Shown: in pieces, positions 1-6,597 of the stretch | Layout: each line of letters opens with the position of its first letter | How positions within the stretch are numbered: the first letter of the stretch is position 1 | Translations under genes and position numbers: made by a program | NCBI GenBank assembly: GCA_003221075.1 | Contig: QHUF01000124.1 | Location: 1 to 12,436 of the forward strand | Source of the DNA: Gemmatimonadota bacterium | GTDB taxonomy: Bacteria > Gemmatimonadota > Gemmatimonadetes > Gemmatimonadales > GWC2-71-9 | Length of the DNA: 12,436 bases | Direction of reading: 5' to 3' | The notes under the pieces: generated by a model | Database searches by the model: none | What the model was told of the DNA's origin: nothing | What the model saw: the letters and a program-made list of their open reading frames with translations, nothing else

Positions 1-1902
1 GCCGGTCAGCAGGTGGACCTGATCGCCGCGGCTTGGATTCCCCGCGATCTGGGTGAGCGCATGCGACGGCCGCCGCTGCTGACGCTCGTCACGCCGGAAG
101 GGGTGTGGGCCTATCCAGCGGCGACATCGTCCGGGGTCGCACTCTCACGACAGGTGGGCGGACGGTGGATCGATCTGTTCATCGCGCACCAGGTCGTGTT
201 CCCGCTCGCACCGGGCCGCGTCATCGTGCCGCCGGCGTCGGTGGAATACGCGTTGCCCGTCACGTTCTCGTTTTTCAGCCGCGAGGAACGCTATAACCTG
301 CGCAGTGACTCGATCGCGATCGTGGTGCTGCCGCTCCCGCCCGCCAATCCTGTCACGAACGTAGTCGGCGAGAAGCTGCGTCTCGAGCTCCAGATCGACG
401 CGACGAGCACACGTGTGGGCGAGCCGGTCGAGGCGTCGATCACGATCAGTGGTGTCGGCAACGTGGCGTTGTGGCCTCCGCCCGAGCCCGCGATCAAATG
501 GCCGACGGGATTCCGCGTCTATCCCGCACAGACCGAAATGCGTCTGGAGACGAACGCCGGGCGTATCGCCGGAAGCAAGACATTTCATTTCCTGGCGGTG
601 CCCGACTCGTCGGGCAATTTCGTGTTGCCCGAAGTCCGCTACCCGTACTTCGATGCCACCACCGGCCGTTACGAGGTGGCCACGGCTGCGCCGCGCGCGC
701 TCGCCGTCGCACCCGGCGCCGAGCCGCGCGCGGCACGCGTGCTGCCCGCGTTGCTGCCGGCGCACGGAGAGAGTCCGGCCGACAGCCTGAGCCGGCGCTT
801 CGGATGGCAGGGGTGGCTCGCGCTGCTGCTCGGGCCGCCGTTCATGGCGCTGGTCGCGAGTCGGCGCAGGCGTCGTGTCCCGGGACCAGCGGTAGTCGCT
901 GCCGGTCCCGCACTGACGCCGCTGGGGCGCGTCGAGCGGGAATTCCTCGCCGTGCTTTCGAGTCATGTCTCAGATCCGTTCGCGCGAGACGGCGACGGGC
1001 TGGCCCAGGCGTTACGCGCCGCCGGTGTCGAGAGCGCCGTCGCCGATCATGTGAAACGCCTGCGCGACCGCTTACGGGCCGCGCGGTACGGACCGCGCCG
1101 TCTGGGCGATGCTGCGGAGCTCGCGGCTGAAATCGAACAGGTGCTGCGCGTTCTGGGCGCCGAAAAACCGGGTGTGGTGCGGCGGCCGCACGCGACGGTG
1201 ACGACAATTCTCGTGTTGACTGCGGGAATTGTCGGGGCGCAGCATGCCGCGCCCCTACACGCCCAAACTGCGTCCCAGGCCCAGACCCCCAGCGCCGAGG
1301 CGTTATTCGAGGCCGGGGCGTTGCGCGCGGCGGCGGATTCATTCGCCGCGCGCGCCGCGCGCGAGCCGGGCGATCCGGCCCACTGGTACAACCTTGGTGC
1401 GACGCTGTATCGCGCCGGTGCGGACGGCAAGGCAACGGCGGCGTGGATTCGGGCCGCACGCCTGGTGCCGCGCGACCCGGCGATCCGGCGTGGGCTGCGG
1501 CTGTTGCCTCCGCCGGATCCCGTGACCGAGGGGATGCTGTTCGTGGGTTGGGCCACGCCTACCGAATGGGGATTCATCGCCGCCGCGGGCTGGGTCCTCC
1601 TGTGGCTGACGGTGGCCTTCGGCGGTCGCCGGCGCCTCGTCCTCGCGCTGTTCGGTGCCGTCGCGATCACAGCGTTCATCCTCGGCGCGCTCGAGTGGCA
1701 ACGTCGCGACCAGCCGGTGGCCGTCGTGATCGCCGACGCCGCCCCGGTGCGCACCGCGCCGTACGGCGGCGCGAGCGCGGCGGCCACGGTCCAGGCGGGT
1801 GGTGCGGTCCTCGTCGGACGCGGTTATGGTCCGTGGGTCGAAGTCCGTCGTGCCGACGGAATCCACGGCTGGGTGCTCGGAGGGGAGATCGCGGGGTTGT
1901 GA
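1..1902 (+). CDS. BatD-BatE-like fusion membrane protein (5' end outside window)
   Basis: The frame is open from base 1, so the true start lies upstream; 633 residues are visible. Residues 1-265 form a beta-rich extracytoplasmic part of BatD (aerotolerance/'oxygen tolerance') type, followed by a membrane segment near 270-287 and a charged helical cytosolic stretch near 300-390. A second hydrophobic, signal-like segment near 398-425 leads into TPR-like helices (about 430-500, with the motif AHWYNLGATLYRAG), two membrane helices (about 523-565) and a C-terminal SH3-like domain (about 572-633, ending WVEVRRADGIHGWVLGG). The second half matches the usual BatE layout, so two proteins normally encoded side by side appear fused. 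Bat proteins are cell-envelope proteins linked to MoxR ATPases and VWA proteins; their biochemical role is not settled. Bases 1231-1258, at the fusion seam, form an imperfect palindrome. The mutL start overlaps its stop. Family call from pattern only. Confidence 0.72.
   Translation, partial: AGQQVDLIAAAWIPRDLGERMRRPPLLTLVTPEGVWAYPAATSSGVALSRQVGGRWIDLFIAHQVVFPLAPGRVIVPPASVEYALPVTFSFFSREERYNLRSDSIAIVVLPLPPANPVTNVVGEKLRLELQIDATSTRVGEPVEASITISGVGNVALWPPPEPAIKWPTGFRVYPAQTEMRLETNAGRIAGSKTFHFLAVPDSSGNFVLPEVRYPYFDATTGRYEVATAAPRALAVAPGAEPRAARVLPALLPAHGESPADSLSRRFGWQGWLALLLGPPFMALVASRRRRRVPGPAVVAAGPALTPLGRVEREFLAVLSSHVSDPFARDGDGLAQALRAAGVESAVADHVKRLRDRLRAARYGPRRLGDAAELAAEIEQVLRVLGAEKPGVVRRPHATVTTILVLTAGIVGAQHAAPLHAQTASQAQTPSAEALFEAGALRAAADSFAARAAREPGDPAHWYNLGATLYRAGADGKATAAWIRAARLVPRDPAIRRGLRLLPPPDPVTEGMLFVGWATPTEWGFIAAAGWVLLWLTVAFGGRRRLVLALFGAVAITAFILGALEWQRRDQPVAVVIADAAPVRTAPYGGASAAATVQAGGAVLVGRGYGPWVEVRRADGIHGWVLGGEIAGL
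1231..1258. repeat. 28-base imperfect palindrome inside the BatD-BatE gene
   Basis: The arms GGGGCGC (1234-1240) and GCGCCCC (1249-1255) flank a GCATGC core, and the symmetry extends to 1231 and 1258 with two mismatched pairs (1241/1248 and 1233/1256). A smaller inverted repeat, ACAATTC at 1204-1210 and GAATTGT at 1226-1232, lies directly upstream and overlaps its left edge. It is translated in frame as part of the signal-like segment. I recall the style of GTAGGGGCGC...GCGCCCCTAC palindromes as dispersed in several GC-rich phyla, but cannot check copy number here. Confidence 0.75.
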
Positions 1903-3605
1903 GCGTGCTCGCGCGTGCGCGGGTCCAGCTCCTCGCGGACAATGTCGCCGACCAGATCGCCGCCGGCGAGGTCGTCGAGCGCCCCGCATCGGTCGTCAAG
2001 GAGCTCGTCGAGAACGCCCTCGATGCCGGCGCGCGCGCCGTCCGGGTCGAACTGGAGGACGGCGGCAAGACGCTGATCCGCGTGAGCGACGACGGCTCGG
2101 GGATGGATCGTGAAGACGCCCAGCTCGCGCTGCAGCGTCATGCGACGAGCAAGATTCGCACGGCCACCGATCTCATCGGCGTCGCGACGTTCGGATTCCG
2201 CGGCGAAGCGCTGCCGGCGATCGCGTCGGTGTCGCGGTTCGAGCTCGAGACGTGTAGCGACGGTGAGGCCGCGACGCGGCTCCGTGTCACGGGCGGGAAG
2301 CTCGAAGGCGCGGAGGACACCGCGCGCCAGCGCGGCAGCACGGTCACGGTACGCGCGTTGTTCTACAACACGCCGGCGCGGCGGAAATTCTTGCGCGCGA
2401 CCGCGACCGAGACGCGAGCCGCCGTGGAAGCGCTCACCGTGCTCGCGCTCACCCGTCCTGACGTGGCGTTCTCGCTGACGAGCGACGGCCGCGCGTTGCT
2501 CGACTGTCCTCCTGCTGACCGGCTCATCGACCGAGTGCACGCGCTGTGGGGCGGCGAGCTCGCCGACACTTTACTAGCCGTCTCGCATCGCGCGGGACCG
2601 CTCGAGGTCACGGGGCTTGCGCAGCGTCCCGCGCAGGCCCGCCCGGCAGGGCGGAAGGGCTACGTGTTCGTCCGCGGCCGTCCAATTCGCGATCCGTTCA
2701 TCCTGCGCGCCGCGGAGGCGGGCTATCGCTCGACCATTGCGCCCGGCGACCGCCCCTCACTGCTGCTGTTTCTCGATCTTCCCGGCGACGCCGTGGACGT
2801 GAACGTGCATCCCGCAAAACTCGAGGCTCGGTTTCGGGACAAGTTTTTCGTTGAAAAAGTAGTTGAGGAAGCTGTGAGAGAAGCGCTTGCACCTCTTGAT
2901 GCCGCTGCGCCCTTGGGAGCTACCGGCTATCGGCTATCGGGTATCGGAGGAGACCAGGAAGTAACGCTGCCGGGCGGCATGCCTCTCGAACTCTTCGGAG
3001 CGGATCACCCGATAGCCGATAGCCGATACCCAATAGCGCCGTTAATGCAGGTCTTCGACACCTACATCCTTTTCCAAACCGATTCCGGTGTGGCGATCGT
3101 GGACCAGCATTCCGCCCACGAGCGGGTGCTGTACGAAGACGTGATGCGTCAGCTGTCGGGAGACGGAGCGCCCGCGCAGCGTCTCTTGCTGCCGCTCACG
3201 CTCGACTTCGCGCCCGCCGAGCTCGATGCGATCGACGCGCATCGGGAGCTGCTGGCGCGGATCGGCTACGAGATCGAGCCGTTCTCCGGCCGCAGCATCG
3301 TCGTGCACACGGCCCCAAACCCGCATCCGCGCTTCGAGGCCGCACGCTGCCTGCAGGAGCTCGTCGCCGATCTCGCCGGCGGGCGATTTGGGGGCTGGCA
3401 GAATCGGCTGGAGCGCTTCGCCGCGACCTACGCGTGTCGAGCCGCGATCAAAGCGGGACAGACGCTCGACGCGGGGGAGATGCGCGAGCTGATCGTGCGG
3501 CTGCTCACGGCGTCGTTGCCGGCACACGACGTCCATGGGCGTCCGTCCATGGTCCAGCTGCCGAAAGAGGAATTAGAGCGTCGATTTGGAAGGTCCCCAT
3601 CCTGA
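1899..3605 (+). CDS. mutL: DNA mismatch repair protein MutL
   Basis: 568-residue MutL, the ATPase that links MutS mismatch recognition to strand incision. The N-terminal GHKL ATPase is clear: the catalytic region ELVENALDAGA (E35, N39), DDGSGM at 64-69, then TSKI and GFRGEALPAI, and later DVNVHPAKLEARF closing the transducer domain. A linker of roughly 100 residues contains the heptad inverted repeat. The C-terminal domain has the endonuclease metal motif as DQHSAHERVLYE (usual form DQHA-x2-E-x4-E), then ACRAAIKAGQ and HDVHGRP where many endonuclease MutLs have CPHGRP. GTG at 1899 is chosen because it forms GTGA with the upstream stop and has AGGGGAG at 1881-1887; another GTG at 1905 is possible. 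The last residues (SPS) and the stop come from the hairpin cluster that starts at 3596. Confidence 0.96.
   Translation: MSVLARARVQLLADNVADQIAAGEVVERPASVVKELVENALDAGARAVRVELEDGGKTLIRVSDDGSGMDREDAQLALQRHATSKIRTATDLIGVATFGFRGEALPAIASVSRFELETCSDGEAATRLRVTGGKLEGAEDTARQRGSTVTVRALFYNTPARRKFLRATATETRAAVEALTVLALTRPDVAFSLTSDGRALLDCPPADRLIDRVHALWGGELADTLLAVSHRAGPLEVTGLAQRPAQARPAGRKGYVFVRGRPIRDPFILRAAEAGYRSTIAPGDRPSLLLFLDLPGDAVDVNVHPAKLEARFRDKFFVEKVVEEAVREALAPLDAAAPLGATGYRLSGIGGDQEVTLPGGMPLELFGADHPIADSRYPIAPLMQVFDTYILFQTDSGVAIVDQHSAHERVLYEDVMRQLSGDGAPAQRLLLPLTLDFAPAELDAIDAHRELLARIGYEIEPFSGRSIVVHTAPNPHPRFEAARCLQELVADLAGGRFGGWQNRLERFAATYACRAAIKAGQTLDAGEMRELIVRLLTASLPAHDVHGRPSMVQLPKEELERRFGRSPS
2922..3036. 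repeat. Inverted pair of heptad arrays in the mutL linker
   Basis: The left array (2924-2947) is CGGCTAT, CGGCTAT, CGGGTAT and a partial unit. The right array (3009-3036) is CCGATAG, CCGATAG, CCGATAC, CCAATAG. Bases 2922-2942 and 3007-3027 are reverse complements at 20 of 21 positions, separated by 64 bases, so transcript or single-stranded DNA could form a long stem. Both arrays are translated in frame, giving GYRLSGI and HPIADSRYPIA in the MutL linker, between the conserved N- and C-terminal domains. Confidence 0.9.
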
Positions 3606-3670
3606 AGGATGGGCTCGGCACAGCAATGTCCTTAAGGACAATGTTTGCCGAGCACACGCTTTAGCGTGTG
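3596..3670. repeat. Cluster of three hairpins spanning mutL stop to miaA start
   Basis: Hairpin 1 pairs CCCATCCT (3596-3603) with AGGATGGG (3606-3613); the mutL stop TGA (3603-3605) sits at its tip. Hairpin 2 pairs GCTCGGCA (3613-3620) with TGCCGAGC (3646-3653) and encloses the perfect 14-base palindrome TGTCCTTAAGGACA (3627-3640). Hairpin 3 pairs CACACGCT (3653-3660) with AGCGTGTG (3663-3670) and ends 2 bases before the miaA ATG. There is no U-tract, so this does not look like an intrinsic terminator. It resembles a mobile palindromic unit or an RNA processing/regulatory element; function unknown. Confidence 0.85.
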
Positions 3671-3672
3671 AA

Positions 3673-4632
3673 ATGACCGAACGACCCCTCACTCCCGTCA
3701 TTGTGGGCTCCACCGGCGTCGGCAAAACCGCCGTCGCGGTTGCGCTCGCCGCTCTCACCCCCATCACCGTGATCTCGGCCGACGCCCGCCAGGTGTATCG
3801 CGGGCTCGATATCGGGACCGCGAAGCCCGATCGCGAGACCCTCGCCCGAGTCCCACATCGGGGCCTGGATCTGGTGGCTCCAGGAGAGCGGTACAGCGCG
3901 GGGCGATTTGCCCGCGATGCGGAGGGCTGGATTGCGGAAGCGCGTTCCGGAGGCCGCCAGCCGATCGTGGTGGGCGGGACGGGGTTGTACATCCGCGCCC
4001 TCGCTGACGGGCTGTTTCGCGAGCCGCCGTTCGATCCGCAGCGGCGCGAGCAGCTGCGCCAGTGGTCCGAATCACTCGAGGGCTCCGACCTGGCGCGGTG
4101 GGCAGGCCGGCTCGACCAGGCGTTTCTCGGCGGTGGCCGGCAGCGTGCCGCTCGAGCGGTCGAGGTCGCCCTTCTGACTGGACACGCGTTGTCGTGGTGG
4201 CAGCGCGTGGCCCGTGAACATGGAACGCTTCGGCCTTGGTACATTCACCTGACCGTGCCGCGTGAGGTCCTCCACCGTAGGCTCGGGGCCCGCGTGGATC
4301 AGATGCTCGCCGCCGGGCTCGTCGCCGAAGCACAGAGGCAGCTGGCTGCCGGCGTGGCCGGGGACGCGGCTGGGCTCGATGGGATCGGGTATCGGGAGGT
4401 CGTCGCGATGTTGAACGGGCAGTTGTCCGAGCGTGCGCTGCGAGACGCGATTCTGGTGTCGACCCGTCGCTATGCGAAGCGGCAGGAGACGTGGTTCCGA
4501 AATCAACTCGGCCATCGGCCATCTGCCGTCAGCCGTCAGCAGGCTCCGGTATGGGCTCTCGATGCGACCCGATCCCCTGAAACATTGGCGAACGAAATCA
4601 TGGATCGGTGGAACCAGATGGCTGACGGCTGA
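3673..4632 (+). CDS. miaA: tRNA dimethylallyltransferase MiaA
   Basis: 319 residues, the usual size. It transfers a dimethylallyl group to A37 of tRNAs reading U-starting codons, in the cytosol. The P-loop is GSTGVGKT (12-19). SADARQVYRGLDIGTAKP (35-52) is the substrate motif, with Ala in place of the usual Ser of DSxQ. GGTGLYIRAL, GIGYREV and TRRYAKRQETWFRN are family signatures in the expected order. ATG 3673 is chosen because an upstream in-frame ATG at 3586 would add 29 residues translated wholly from mutL's end and the hairpin cluster. No good Shine-Dalgarno precedes 3673. The C-terminal tail after TWFRNQ is partly encoded by a heptad array, and the stop lies in the partner array, so the tail is probably lineage-specific. 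Confidence 0.95.
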   Translation: MTERPLTPVIVGSTGVGKTAVAVALAALTPITVISADARQVYRGLDIGTAKPDRETLARVPHRGLDLVAPGERYSAGRFARDAEGWIAEARSGGRQPIVVGGTGLYIRALADGLFREPPFDPQRREQLRQWSESLEGSDLARWAGRLDQAFLGGGRQRAARAVEVALLTGHALSWWQRVAREHGTLRPWYIHLTVPREVLHRRLGARVDQMLAAGLVAEAQRQLAAGVAGDAAGLDGIGYREVVAMLNGQLSERALRDAILVSTRRYAKRQETWFRNQLGHRPSAVSRQQAPVWALDATRSPETLANEIMDRWNQMADG

Positions 4633-4644
4633 TGGCAGACGGCC
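4510..4644. repeat. Inverted pair of heptad arrays at the miaA 3' end
   Basis: The left array is GGCCATC, GGCCATC, TGCCGTC, AGCCGTC (4510-4537). The right array is GATGGCT, GACGGCT, GATGGCA, GACGGCC (4617-4644). Bases 4517-4540 and 4621-4644 are reverse complements at 22 of 24 positions with an 80-base spacer. The miaA stop TGA (4630-4632) lies inside the right array, which ends 4 bases before the bshA ATG. The arrangement mirrors that in mutL, but with a different heptad. Confidence 0.9.
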
Positions 4645-4648
4645 AGGT

Positions 4649-5776
4649 ATGAGAATCGGCATCACCTGCTACCCGACGTATGGTGGATCGGGCGCCGTCG
4701 CCACGGAACTAGGGCTCGAGCTCGCGCGCCGCGGCCACGAGATCCACTTCATCTCCTACGCGAGTCCGTTCCGCCTGCGCGGGTTCGCGGAGCGCGTCAC
4801 GTTCCACGAAGTCACCCAGCTCGAGTATCCGCTGTTCGAGCAGTCATCCCCGTATGCGCTGGCCCTCGCCGTGAAACAACACGAAGTCGCCAAGCGCGAG
4901 CAGCTCGATCTGATGCACGTGCATTACGCGATTCCACATGCCGCCACCGCGTGGCTTGCAAAGCAGATGCTGCTGCACGAGAAGTTGGACATGAAGATCG
5001 TCACCACCCTGCACGGCACGGACATCACCCTGGTCGGCCAGGACCCGTCGTACTACACGCTCACCAGATTCTCCATCGAGCAGTCGGACAAGGTGACCGC
5101 GGTTTCCGCCTACCTGCGCGACGAGACGTATCGCGCGTTCGGCTGTGGCCAGTGCGACGTGCGCGTCATTCCAAATTTCATCTCGACCACGGACTATCAT
5201 CCCTCCACCGATGACGCCGACCGCAAGCGGCTCGCGCCGAAGGGCCACCGAGTGCTCGTGCACGTCTCGAACTTCCGGCCGGTCAAGCGCGTGGGCGACG
5301 CTGTGAAGATCTTCGCGGCGGTGCGCAAGAAGCTCCCCGCCACGCTGGTCCTCGTCGGCGATGGCCCCGACCGCGATGCCGCCGAGCACCAGGTGGATGG
5401 CCTCGGCCTCCGCAAGGATGTGCGCTTCCTCGGCAAGGTCGAGAACGTGGGGGACGTGCTGCGCGGCGGCGATCTGTTTTTGCTGCCGTCCGCCACGGAG
5501 TCGTTCGGGCTCGCCGCGCTCGAGGCGATGGCCTGTGCGGTGCCGGTCATCGCGAGCGCTGCGGGAGGAATTCCCGAGGTCGTCGAGCACGGCAAGACCG
5601 GGTTCCTCGCGCCTCCCGGGGACGTCGACGCGATGGCCGAGCGTGCTCTGTACGTGCTGGAGAATCCCGCCGAGCACGAACGCTTGAAGCGTGCGGCCGC
5701 GGCGCGCGCGCTCGAGTTTGCCGCCGACCGCGTCGTGCCGCTGTACGAGCAGCTGTATGAAGAGGTCCTCGCGTAG
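4649..5776 (+). CDS. bshA: N-acetyl-alpha-D-glucosaminyl L-malate synthase BshA
   Basis: 375 residues, a GT4-family GT-B glycosyltransferase. BshA joins GlcNAc from UDP-GlcNAc to L-malate, the first step of bacillithiol synthesis in the cytosol. The start MRIGITCYPTYGGSGAVATELG is highly characteristic of BshA and separates it from general GT4 enzymes, as does FHEVTQLEYPLFEQSSPYAL. Later come VHYAIPHA, TTLHGTDITLVG and the C-terminal nucleotide-sugar site ESFGLAALE (E284, E292; the EX7E motif), followed by PVIASAAGGIPEVV. ATG 4649 gives the canonical N-terminus. Only a weak ribosome site (AGG within GGCCAGG) is visible, because the leader is occupied by the heptad array. The bshB and bshC partners are not in this window. 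Confidence 0.94.
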   Translation: MRIGITCYPTYGGSGAVATELGLELARRGHEIHFISYASPFRLRGFAERVTFHEVTQLEYPLFEQSSPYALALAVKQHEVAKREQLDLMHVHYAIPHAATAWLAKQMLLHEKLDMKIVTTLHGTDITLVGQDPSYYTLTRFSIEQSDKVTAVSAYLRDETYRAFGCGQCDVRVIPNFISTTDYHPSTDDADRKRLAPKGHRVLVHVSNFRPVKRVGDAVKIFAAVRKKLPATLVLVGDGPDRDAAEHQVDGLGLRKDVRFLGKVENVGDVLRGGDLFLLPSATESFGLAALEAMACAVPVIASAAGGIPEVVEHGKTGFLAPPGDVDAMAERALYVLENPAEHERLKRAAAARALEFAADRVVPLYEQLYEEVLA

Positions 5777-6597
5777 TGGCAGCGGTTCTGCGACTGATCC
5801 GGGCGCCAAATCTGCTGATCGCTGCCGCGGGAGTTCTCGCGGGTGGATGGATCGCCGTGGGCCGGATCGCGTTTCCCAAGGAATTGATCTTCGCGGCAAT
5901 CTCAGGATTCGCGCTCGGCGCCGTCGGTAACACGTGGAACGACATCCGGGACGTCGCCGCCGACCGCGTCAATCGTCCCGGGACGCGGCCGCTCGCGGCG
6001 GGCCAGGTCTCGCGCGGCGTCGCGGAGCTCATTGTGTTCGACGGCGCGTTGCTCGGACTGACGTTCGCGGGTTTGGTCAGCGGGTGGCTATTCCTTGCCG
6101 CCCTTGCCGCCCTTGCCGTCATGTTCGCCTACTCGCCGCTCCTCAAGCCCAGGCCGCTGGTCGGCAATGTGGCGGTGGCGGTCGTGGCGGGCTCGCCGCC
6201 GTTCTACGGTGCGCTCGCAGTCGGCGCTCCGGCGGCAGGCGTCGTTCCCTGGGTGCTGGCGGCGCTGCTGCATTTCGTGCGCGAAATCGTGAAAGACGCC
6301 GAAGATGAGCCCGGCGACCGGACGATCGGACGCCGCACGCTGCCGATCGCGGTGGGTCGGCGGCGGGCACTGGTGGTGGCGGCCGGCGTGGGGCTGCTGT
6401 TCGTGCCGGCGAGTCTGCTGTTGCCGCGGAACGCCGGCTACGGAGGCGCGTACTTTCTGATTGCTCTCCTCGCCCAGATGGCGGTGCTCGTCGCCGCGAC
6501 GTTGTTGTTGCTCGGAAGAGTGGAACGAGTGAGCGCGCTCCTCAAAGGCGCGATGGTCATCGGATTGATCGCGCTGGTCGCGGGAAAGGTCGCATGA
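5776..6597 (+). CDS. UbiA-superfamily prenyltransferase (DGGGP synthase-like)
   Basis: 273 residues, highly hydrophobic, about 8 membrane helices. The first Asp-rich motif is NDIRDVAAD (N55, D56, D59, D63) followed by RVNRPGTRPLA, and the second is KDAEDEPGDR (D174, E176, D177). These bind the Mg-prenyl diphosphate in this family. The NDxxDxxxDRxxRPxRPL form and the size are closest to geranylgeranylglycerol-phosphate geranylgeranyltransferase-like members, which are annotated widely in bacteria; the true acceptor is unknown and could be a quinone ring or another lipid. The GTG start shares one base with the bshA stop (TAGTG), and the 3' end overlaps uppP by ATGA, so coupling with uppP is likely. 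A 9-base tandem repeat lies within it. Confidence 0.85.
   Translation: MAAVLRLIRAPNLLIAAAGVLAGGWIAVGRIAFPKELIFAAISGFALGAVGNTWNDIRDVAADRVNRPGTRPLAAGQVSRGVAELIVFDGALLGLTFAGLVSGWLFLAALAALAVMFAYSPLLKPRPLVGNVAVAVVAGSPPFYGALAVGAPAAGVVPWVLAALLHFVREIVKDAEDEPGDRTIGRRTLPIAVGRRRALVVAAGVGLLFVPASLLLPRNAGYGGAYFLIALLAQMAVLVAATLLLLGRVERVSALLKGAMVIGLIALVAGKVA
6093..6119. repeat. Three tandem 9-base units in the ubiA-like gene
   Basis: CCTTGCCGC occurs at 6093-6101 and 6102-6110, followed by CCTTGCCGT at 6111-6119. The units stay in frame and encode LAALAALAV inside a predicted membrane helix. This could be slippage in an alanine/leucine-rich segment. Confidence 0.8.

Noticed and set aside
1443..1898. A long upstream extension of the MutL frame
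   Set aside because: It lies inside the BatE part in another frame and gives Arg-rich, non-family sequence; the MutL N-terminus is fixed by LLADNVADQIAAGEVVERPASVVKE.
3596..3670. Rho-independent terminator between mutL and miaA
   Set aside because: No U-tract follows any stem and the operon continues.
3586..3672. An in-frame ATG at 3586 that would extend MiaA by 29 residues
   Set aside because: The extension is wholly translated from the mutL end and hairpin cluster; MiaA homologues start at the MTERPLTPVIVGSTG segment.
2922..4644. CRISPR array
   Set aside because: Repeat units are 7 bases with no unique spacers of regular length and no cas genes.
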